Below are positions 28,301 through 64,000 of a DNA stretch of 64,000 nt, piece after piece. Below the pieces are notes generated by a model. It was given only the letters and a program-made list of their open reading frames with translations. It was not told where the DNA came from and ran no database searches. Positions within the stretch are counted from its first letter, which is position 1. The number at the start of each line of letters is the position of its first letter. The DNA comes from Anoplopoma fimbria. Its lineage: Eukaryota; Chordata; Actinopteri; Perciformes; Anoplopomatidae. A program made the translations under genes and the position numbers. The DNA is taken from the NCBI RefSeq assembly GCF_027596085.1, contig NC_072456.1, positions 22,475,218-22,539,217 of the forward strand. The letters run 5' to 3'.

Positions 28301-31300
28301 ATAGTATGTTATGTCCAAAAAAGTCATAGTATAGTATGTCCAAAATAGTCATAGTATAGTATGTCCAAAAAAAGTCATAGTATAGTATGTTGAAAAAAGT
28401 CAAAAAAGTCATAGTATAGTATGTTGAAAAAAGTCATAGTATAGTATGTCAAAAAAAAGTCATAAAAAAGTCATAGTATATTATGTCCAAAATAGTCATA
28501 GTATAGTATGTCCAAAATAGTCATAGTATAGTATGTTGAAAAAAGTCATGAAAAAGTCATAGTATAGTATGTCCAAAATAGTCATAGTATAGTATGTCGA
28601 AAAAATAAAAAAAAAGTCATAGTATATTATGTCCAAAATAGTCATAGTATAGTATGTTGAAAAAAAGTCATAGTATTATGTCCAAAAAGTCATAGTATAG
28701 TATGTTGAAAAAAAGTCATAGTATAGTATGTCCAAAAAGTCATAGTATAGTATGTTGAAAAAAAAAAAGTCATAGTATAGTATGTCAAAATAGTCATAGT
28801 ATAGTAAAAAAAAAGTCATAGTATAGTATGTCCAAAATAGTCATAGTATAGTATGTTGAAAAAAGTCATAGTATAGTATCCAAAAAAAAAGTATAGTATG
28901 TTGAAAAAGTCATAGTATAGTATGTTGAAAAAAAAGTCATAGTCATAGTATATTATGTAAAAAAATAGTCATAGTATAGTATGTATGTCCAAAAAAAAGT
29001 CATAGTATAGTATGTTGAAAAAAAGTCAAAAAAGTCATAGTATAGTATGTTGAAAAAAGTCATATGTCCAAAAAGTCATAGTATAGTATGTCGAAAAAAT
29101 TAAAAAAAAAAGTCATAGTATATTATGTCCAAAATAGTCATAGTATAGTATGTTAGTATGTTGAAAAAAGTCATAGTATAGTATGTTGAAAAAAGTCATA
29201 AAAACGTCATCGTATAGTATGTTGAAAAAAAGTCATAAAAAAGTCATAGTATAGTATTTCAAAAAAGTAATAAAAAAGTCATAGTATAGTATGTATGAAA
29301 AAAGTCAAAAAAGTCATAGTATAGTATGTCCAAAAAAGTCATAGTATAGTATGTTGAAAAAAAAAAGTCATAGTATAGTATGTCCAAAAAGTCATAGTAT
29401 AGTATGTCCAAAAAAGTCATAGTATAGTATGTTGAAAAAATAGTCATAGTATAGTATGTCCAAAAAGTCATAGTATAGTATGTTGAAAAAAGTCATAGTA
29501 TAGTATGTATGTCCAAAATAGTCATAGTATAGTATGTTGAAAAAAGTCATTAAAAGGTCATAGTATAGTATGTTAAAAAAAGTTTAAAAAGTCATAGTTT
29601 AGTATGTTGAAAAAAGTCATAAAATAGTATGTATAAAATGTCATAAAAAAAAGTCATAGTATAGTATGTTGAAAAAAATAGTCATAGTATAGTATGTTGA
29701 AAAAAGTCATAGTATAGTATATTCCAAAAAAAGTCATAGTATAGTATGTCCAAAAAGTCATAGTATAGTATGTTGAAAAAAGTCATAAAAAAGTCATAGT
29801 ATAGTATGTCCAAAATAGTCATAGTATAGTATGTTCCAAAAAAGTCATAGTATAGTATGTTGAAAAAAGTCAAAAAAAAGTCATAGTATAGTATGTTGAA
29901 AAAAGTCAAAAAAGTCATAGTATAGTATGTTGAAAAAAAAGTCATAGTCCAAAAGTATGTTGAAAAAAAAAAGTCAAAAAAAGTCATAGTATAGTATGTC
30001 CAAAATAGTCATAGTATAGTATGTCCAAAAAAAAGTCATAGTATAGTATGTTGAAAAAAGTCATGAAAAAGTCATAGTATAGTATGTCCAAAAAAGTCAT
30101 AGTATAGTATGTTGAAAAAAAGTATAGTATAAAAAAGTCATAGTATATTATGTCCAAAATAGTCATAGTATAGTATGTTGAAAAAAGTCATAGTATAGTA
30201 TGTGAAAAAAAAAAATGTCCAAAAAAGTCATAGTATAGTATGTTGAAAAAAGTCAAAAAAAGTCATAGTATGTATGTCCAAAAAAGTCATAGTATAGTAT
30301 GTCCAAAAAAGTCATAAAAAAGTCATAGTATAGTATGTCCAAAATAGTCATAGTATAGTATGTTCCAAAATAGTCATAGTATAGTATGTTGAAAAAAGTC
30401 ATAGTATATAGTATGTCCAAAATAGTCATAGTATAGTATGTGAAAAAAAATATGTCCAAAAAGTCATAGTATAGTAAAAAAGTCATAGTATAGTATGTTG
30501 AAAAAAGTCATAGTATAGTATGTTGAAAAAAGTCATAGTCATAGTATAGTATGTTGAAAAAAGTCATGAAAAAGTCATAGTATAGTATGTTAAAAAAAAG
30601 TCATAAAAAAGTCATAGTATAGTATGTCGAAAAAAGTCATAGTAAGTATGTCCAAAATAGTCATAGTATAGTATGTCCAAAATAGTCATAGTATAGTATG
30701 TTGAAAAAAGTCATAGTATTGTATGTCAAAAATAGTCATAGTATAGTATGTCGAAAAAATAAAAAAAAAGTCATAGGATAGTATGTCGAAAAAAGTCATA
30801 AAAAGTATAGTATGTCATAAAAAATGCACCACAACACCTCATCGGTAATTCATATCGTTTAATTCATAAACATTTGAGAAATAGAACATGAAAATAGTCA
30901 TAGGATAGTCTGTCCTATACACTTTCTTGAATCCCAGTGTTCAGCTGATTCTGACCCACAGAAAGTTTGCTCTGTAAAAATAACAGATTACTTATTAATC
31001 AACCTTTCTTACTCTTTTCATTCAGCTATAATGTGAGTCTTTTGGAGGAGTGGATGCGGAGCCGAAGTCTGCAGACAGGGGGCGCTGTGGCCACACTGGA
31101 GCACCTCATCCAGGCAGTTCAGCTTCTGCAAGCTGGGAAAAAGACAGAGGCGGACGCACAGGCCCTTGTTCAAACCTGCACTGCCCTGTCCAGCCAGCAG
31201 GTGGGTCTCTATCTGCATCTGGCTTGAAAAAAAGAACACATTTTTATGCAATTAAAGTGTATATAACTTCCTGCTGGTATCTTTTTTGTTGAACAGATTG

Positions 31301-31630
31301 TGAAGATTCTGACCCTCTACACTCCCAACAGTGACCTTGACGAAAGAGTCACACTGAATTTCATCCGTACTGTTCAGGTACTGTTCTGTCTCACATCTGC
31401 AAGGGCTTCCTGTGTACAATTTAAAGAAGTGTGTCTAATGTGTGGGGTCTCTGTCTTTGCTCTTCTAGGGGCTTCTCAAAGGCCGATCCGACGGTCAGCC
31501 TCCACAGCTCCTCATGGATGTGAGACGAGTGTTTCCAGTCACATTTCCCTACTCGCCTCCCCCAGGCCTCCGTACTGAGCAGTTAGTCATCCCAGACTCC
31601 CTCAAGATCTCCTTTCTCCGCAGAGCCTAG
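4359..31630 (+). CDS. myo5b-like: Class V unconventional myosin heavy chain, MYO5B-like (complete)
   Basis: Actin-based motor that carries vesicles such as recycling endosomes. Coding exons: 4359-4385, 5111-5221, 5350-5518, 6184-6328, 6754-6910, 7007-7150, 7250-7331, 7473-7580, 7727-7839, 7982-8250, 8389-8470, 8974-9114, 9361-9492, 9623-9706, 9801-9917, 9999-10096, 10192-10278, 11025-11345, 11829-11985, 12177-12416, 12530-12739, 12919-13012, 13121-13269, 13377-13586, 13722-13822, 13937-14051, 14417-14522, 14716-14829, 15784-15935, 16219-16308, 16491-16623, 16710-17007, 31026-31200, 31297-31377, 31469-31630. All introns are GT-AG. The lengths sum to 4,974 nt, and phase matches at every junction. 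The 1,657-residue product has a motor, six IQ motifs, a short coiled coil and a globular tail. MYO5B is about 1,850 residues, and the shortfall is in the coiled coil. Paralogue identity is tentative: motor and neck favour MYO5B over MYO5A/C, but the neighbours (MBD3, UNC13A) are those of another paralogon. Confidence 0.93.
5111..11225 (+). other. Myosin V motor domain (17 exons)
   Basis: Exons 2 to 18 encode the ATPase head. The P-loop GESGSGKT is at residues 162-169; most myosins have GESGAGKT. Switch [10 protein letters not shown] is at 213-221 and switch II DIYGFE at 439-444. The actin-interface segment [12 protein letters not shown] and the converter [19 protein letters not shown] are intact. 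Loop 2 is short and carries a basic cluster ([10 protein letters not shown]). All catalytic motifs are present, so an active motor is expected. Introns are mostly under 1.1 kb and contain nothing notable beyond simple T- and CA-rich runs. Confidence 0.9.
11226..12314 (+). other. Myosin V neck: six IQ motifs
   Basis: Six light-chain-binding repeats lie in exons 18-20, as in other class V myosins. They begin [77 protein letters not shown] and [17 protein letters not shown]. Repeats 5 and 6 have LQ and MQ in place of IQ, and repeat 3 lacks the usual Gly, so light-chain preference may differ there. The neck length predicts a long lever arm and step like those of other myosin V motors. Confidence 0.88.
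12315..14829 (+). other. Shortened coiled coil and Ser/Pro-rich hinge
   Basis: Exon 20 (3' part) through exon 28 encode the dimerising stalk. [16 protein letters not shown] and [10 protein letters not shown] match MYO5B. Exon 24 (13377-13586) keeps the basic QSLE region. It then runs into a Ser/Pro-rich stretch with several SP/TP sites ([20 protein letters not shown]) ahead of [17 protein letters not shown]. Exons 25-26 resume a helix ([21 protein letters not shown]) that corresponds to a late part of the MYO5B coiled coil. The segment between these is missing relative to MYO5B, which accounts for most of the roughly 190-residue difference in length. Confidence 0.75.
14840..15385. repeat. Degenerate dispersed repeat in a myosin intron (candidate)
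   Basis: This intron (14830-15783) begins with TTATTATAGCACCTTTCATTC and CAAAGTTCTTCACAGTGCAG. That wording recurs in teleost dispersed elements. It continues into A-rich sequence and ends near TTGATTGATTAATAAACTG. No intact ends or target-site duplication are visible. The call rests on recollection of similar repeats and is weak. Confidence 0.3.
17140..17310. repeat. Degenerate satellite copies in inverted orientation
   Basis: Short matches to the reverse complement of the satellite core occur here (CTACTATACTATGCC, TGACATACTACAT, ATGACATACTGTAC). The main array to the right reads the other way. About 120-150 bases of unrelated sequence separate the two orientations. Confidence 0.6.
17470..30835 (+). 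repeat. 13-kb AT-rich minisatellite/satellite array in the myosin V intron
   Basis: Hundreds of head-to-tail units fill this region. The basic unit is 25 bp: the core GTCATAGTATAGTAT, then GTCC, GTTG or GTCG, then an A-rich spacer. Common variants are TATTATGTCC in the core, 11-bp short units (GTCATGAAAAA, GTCATAAAAAA) and lengthened A-runs (AAAAATAAAAAAAA). Variants recur in fixed order, giving higher-order repeats of about 150-160 bp (for example, units starting near 27320, 27477 and 27624). No unit encodes anything. Minus-strand open frames of 60-100 codons rich in Phe, Tyr, Asp and Thr are by-products of the repeat. Parts near 18900-19200, 20300-20800 and 28700-30800 hold many truncated units, which could be real decay or assembly error. 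Confidence 0.97.
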
Positions 31631-34600
31631 AATAGGATGTGTTGCCTGTTCAGAGCAAATATATTAATATGATAGCAGATTGTATTCCCCAACCAAATGA
31701 ATTGAGTCATTTGAAATTGAAATAACTTCCAGAAGGTGTTGTGAAGTCTACTGATTTTTTTTTTTTTTTTTTAGCAGGACTATCTTTTTAAATCAATCTC
31801 TAATTATCAGTGAATTAATCTGTGCACAGCAAAGGTGCAGCTTTATTTTAGTACAGTTTGATAAACAAGAAATGAGATGACTTTTTTTTTCTTTCCATAT
31901 TTTATTGGAAGCAGAAACACAATGAAACTGCAGTCCCAGTAACCTCAACCCCCGATAAGAACAACCAGAATAAAAAAAACGCAAAAAATTAGAAACATCT
32001 TGTGTATAAAAAAATTCTCATGCGAGTACTTTGTACCACTACACATCATCAGTAATACATATTTATATATTCACAAACATTTGAAAAATAGAAAACAATA
32101 ATGAAATATCAAAATAAAAGGAGACATCAATTGGCAGTTAACATCAAATAATTATGCGTGCTGGCACAATACATTTTTATCTTTTTGTTTTTATTGTTCC
32201 CATCATGCACCTTTTTCTGGAAGTACAGGACCGGCGGCGCTGTGCAGCGGTCTGTCTGTGTTGTCTGATCAGCTAGACAGAACAGATCATGCATGTCTGT
32301 CTGCTCTTTGTCTGTGTGCTTTTCATTGTGCTTCTACATTTATCCTTGTCTTTAATTTCTGTGTGCATTCCTCGTGCATTCCAAAACCCAAACACGCAAA
32401 CTGAGCCTCTGACGGAGGAGACTAAAGTATCATTGTCAACAGCAATAAATAAAGATATTTTTCGTGGCATTTCGAGCTATGTGACAGTTGTGTACGTGTT
32501 TTTTTAAAGTTTTTAAAAGACTTTGCCCATGTTCCCTTGAATAGAAAAACCCTTGTACACACCAGAGAGTGACAACGTGTTTAGATTTAGTTAATTTAGC
32601 GGATAGTTTTCTGTGTTTTGTTTTAATTCGGCTCTTAATCGAGTCCATTAAATGATCAGATTTGTACCAAGTCCTTGTTATTCTTCTCCAGTGTGTACAC
32701 AGACTTCCTATATCTTTCAATAATAGCTACATATCCAGATTGGGCAACCCATACACATAATCCCCAACTGCCCAGTCACTCAGAGCAAATATTCAAGTCT
32801 ACAAAAGAGCAGCAAACTTCACCTCACATAGGCTGACATGTGTTTGTTACATCCGAGCTATTTACAACGGCCGACAACAACAATCAATCAATCAATCTCT
32901 CCGTTTTCAGATTAGTTTCCTCAGCACTGAAACGCTGTGCAAACAAATTTCCGTCTCTAATCAGCTCTACTACTGTTGTGATATTTGGCCCATTACAATA
33001 GAGACAGCATGTACAACATATCAGACAAACACTTGTGCTGATATAATAAGAATAATCCACAATGTAAACATTATAAGACTGCTTCAAAAAACGACTCATC
33101 TACACAGGTTTTTATAGATTAGATGCATAGAGTTCAGTTCTTACACCTTGTTCAAAAGAGGGGGCCTGTTAAATGATCAATTCACGATCAAGTGCTTCTG
33201 GGGGGGAACTTAAAAAAGGAGGCAGGAATAGAAAAAAAAACAAGCAAAACACCCTGTCATTATTAAAAATGGACTCTGTTTTACAAACAAACATACATAC
33301 CTGTTATAGATAAATAAACCAATCAATCTTTTTGTTTGTTTTAAAAGGGCATTCATAAAAATAGAATTAAAAGACATGCTGGACAGGCAATAATCAATTC
33401 AAAAACATTTAGTTTCACATGAAATAAACTCGAGATTAAACACGTGGACACAGCTGTAGGATGAGTTTAAGCCTTGATGTGTAATTCCTGTCATTCCATG
33501 TACAATTAACAATTAAATGTACAAAAAAACAGTATAGATGTGTTATTATGGGGTGCATTAATGACCCTGTGCTTCACACCAAGCTGTAGGCCCTCTTTTT
33601 GCAGAGGTCTGACTTCTCGGTATCAGAGATCAAGGTTACAGCACCTGCAGAAGGATCGTGGGTGTTGGATCATTACAGATTTATGCTTCCCCTCGGGTGC
33701 AGCGTTTATCTATCTTCTTTTTTTTTTTTACCCATGTAGACATTTTGCCTCAGAGCATGCTGCTTTTGCAAAATAGGATATCAGGTTTTCATGATGTCCT
33801 GACATGCAGGTTTTGATTTGGCAACACTTTTTTTTAAGAAAAGGAAGTGGCAGTCAAGTTTTTCTTCCTCTCTTATCATGCATCTCTCACACACCCAGTA
33901 AAGGGCTATTGGGAATGTTTACAGTAACACAAGAAACGACGAAAAATAACCATCATAAGACATAAGACGCTTCCTCCCCTGGAGTAAAAGACACTTCAAG
34001 AATCCTCCAAAAACTGAATATGAACCCCCCTCCCCCACCCCCCTCCTCGGTGTGATGTTCTTTGTTTGTGATGGCTTTCTGTGATTACATTTTGCAGGTA
34101 ACAGGCAACACGGGCGGCTACATGAGGTGAACATTACAAACACACTCGCACATTACGAGCTCCACACAGGCTCAATACGCAGATTATCCATTCACACACA
34201 GACATGCTGTATACCCTGATGAACCACAGTGCTTGAGGGCGTGTTTTCATCAGATCAATCTCTCCATACAGTCGCTATATAGGAGACGAACACGACTTAC
34301 GAGGGTCAACGAGACAGAAGGCATTGAGGGTGTCAGGCAGTGTGCTCTGTTACAGGGTGGACGCACATAAAAAGACAGACCGGGACAATCTTTCAAAGAC
34401 CAAACGTCCATCGAATATACCTGTATATAACTTTACATATGTCCTTCATATATATTATATACTATGATATATAGAATTATTTTAATATAAATATAATTTA
34501 GAAGAAAGCATTAAATAAATATTTAAATTATCTTTAACTAAATAGTGCTTTGTTCCCCGCCGGATATCTGGAATGTTTGAGGCCCTGCAGCCGTTGTTGC

Positions 34601-35158
34601 TGTTGTTCAGGGGTAAATTGGACAGTTGGTCCCGTTGTGCTTAGGTCCGGTCTTGGCATATTTTTCAGCAAACATCTGTTGGCACTTGCCGTCCCTTCTC
34701 TGAGCAGGTGCACGCCAGGGAAGGGACGAGAGGAAGCCAAAATATTAAAGGCTACAAGATATTTCTCACCTTAACCAGTCAAATGACGAGTGTGTGTGAG
34801 AGTGTGTATGGAACGGCTTGACTCACCCTTATGGACCGAGGAATGTAGATATAGGCTTTATGATTAAACTCTATGTATTGTTCATCCAAATGATGACTGA
34901 TAATATCTGCAACAAATAAAGACACTGGTGCTTTCTGAAAAAAAATAAAATAGTTATGATTTGTTTAGCACTTTGTTCTTTCGACTGAAATGAATGTATT
35001 TACAGCCCTAGATGTGTGTGATTTATCTGTGCTTTTACAACACTGGATCAGAAGGGCAGTGGCTAGTGGTGGCTCATGACAGAGCTCCAGGGCAGTAGGT
35101 GGCGGCGTCTGATCGAGCTTCAGATGTGTCCTTTTTAAAATTCAGTCGTGTGTCTCTC
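31631..35158. other. Convergent 3' UTR / intergenic region of the myosin V and unc13a genes
   Basis: The two genes end tail-to-tail. Plus-strand AATAAA occurs at 31969-31974. Minus-strand AATAAA (TTTATT on +) occurs at 31842-31847, 31901-31906 and 32190-32195. Most of the interval is therefore likely to be a unc13a 3' UTR of about 3 kb. A C-run cluster at 34025-34045 would be G-rich in the unc13a transcript. No coding exon is visible, and the short open frames here have no family support. Confidence 0.55.
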
Positions 35159-63418
<28,260 letters not shown>

Positions 63419-64000
63419 CTGTGGCAATGCAGTGAAGGTGGGAGGAACAAGGGAGAGATTTAATATTAGAAAAAGGTAAGACAGAGATGGGGGGGAAACT
63501 TCCATAGAGAATGAAGAGAGAAAAGATGCATTTATTGCACATATATACTGTATTTATTGTGATTAAACAATAAACGACATCCAAAATAAATGCATGGTGG
63601 GATGGGAGACCAAACAAGGTGAATCTACAGTCAGTTCTAAAGACTTTAAGGACAAGGAAGTCACAGCTGCAACCAGACTTGAGTATTTGATATGTGAATG
63701 AAGTAGCCTGCGATCACGGCTCATTAAGCCAGGCCTGCGCACCCTGTCTGATCAATTACCGGAAACAGCCTGTCAAGTTGTGAGTGTGTGTGTGCGTGTG
63801 CCCGAAAGCAATAGACAGAGCGTGGTAGAGAAACATCAGTGCACCTGCCGTTGACCGTCTGTCAGTGCGGAGTCACTGTGACCTTCTGACGGCAGGCTGT
63901 ATTAATGAAGACAGCATCTGAACTAATTACTTGTGTGTGATGACCCTTGGATCTGGTGTAGTTAGGAAAATGGCACATTGAGCGTTGCCTGGCAGACAGT
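63419..64000 (-). other. unc13a intron (5' side of window)
   Basis: I see no further coding exon between the Ala-Met microexon candidate and the end of the window. The sequence is unremarkable intron, so the next upstream exon must lie beyond 64000. Confidence 0.5.

Larger units (their letters stand above)
15784..31630 (+). other. Myosin V globular cargo-binding tail (DIL domain)
   Basis: Exons 29 to 35 encode the two helical bundles of the class V tail. Landmarks are [107 protein letters not shown] and the C-terminal FLRRA. The region corresponds along its length to the Rab11- and adaptor-binding tail of MYO5B. The 14-kb satellite intron splits the Arg codon CG|C between GMQIR and YNVS, so correct removal of that intron is needed to make the last 139 residues. 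Confidence 0.88.

Noticed and set aside
17693..30486. Minus-strand open frames of 60-101 codons rich in Phe, Tyr, Thr and Asp
   Set aside because: They are translations of the satellite unit and change with every unit variant. There is no start context, splice site or family match.
17470..30835. CRISPR-like regular direct repeats
   Set aside because: There are no unique spacers, the period is uniform, and the host is a vertebrate. It is a tandem satellite.

Overview
This is vertebrate nuclear DNA, almost certainly from a ray-finned fish (teleost). It holds multi-exon genes with GT-AG introns, a tRNA-derived SINE, a hAT-type MITE, long CA/TG runs and teleost-type dispersed repeats. There are no bacterial or viral genes. 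I built the exon models by hand from splice sites, reading phase and remembered family sequences. Both long models keep an open frame across every junction.

Layout. (1) 354-1245, + strand: the last two coding exons of a methyl-CpG-binding-domain protein, best matched to MBD3. (2) 1246-4358: mbd3 3' region and intergenic DNA with two MITE-like elements. (3) 4359-31630, + strand: a complete class V myosin heavy chain, closest to MYO5B. It has 35 coding exons totalling 4,974 nt (1,657 codons plus stop). Its third-last intron (17008-31025) is 14 kb and is almost all an AT-rich tandem array of 25-bp units. (4) 31631-35158: the tail-to-tail gap with the 3' UTRs of both neighbours. (5) 35159-63418, - strand: the C-terminal 1,197 codons of unc13a (Munc13-1): C1, C2B, MUN and C2C domains, with four small cassette or microexon candidates. 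The 5' part of the gene lies beyond the window. Its introns carry a second, degenerate patch of the same satellite, a SINE with target-site duplications, a nested fold-back element, CA/TG runs, G-quadruplex motifs and a 500-bp purine tract.

The genes belong to different processes: NuRD-linked chromatin repression (MBD3), actin-based vesicle transport (myosin V) and synaptic-vesicle priming (UNC13A). They look like linked neighbours, not a functional cluster. The gene order is the most interesting point. In human, MBD3 and UNC13A are both on 19p13, which has no MYO5 gene, while MYO5B lies near MBD2 (18q21) and MYO5A/C near UNC13C (15q21). The myosin here may be a MYO5 ohnologue that mammals lost. 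The other prominent items are the large intronic satellite with higher-order structure, and the unc13a microexons beside a large pyrimidine tract.
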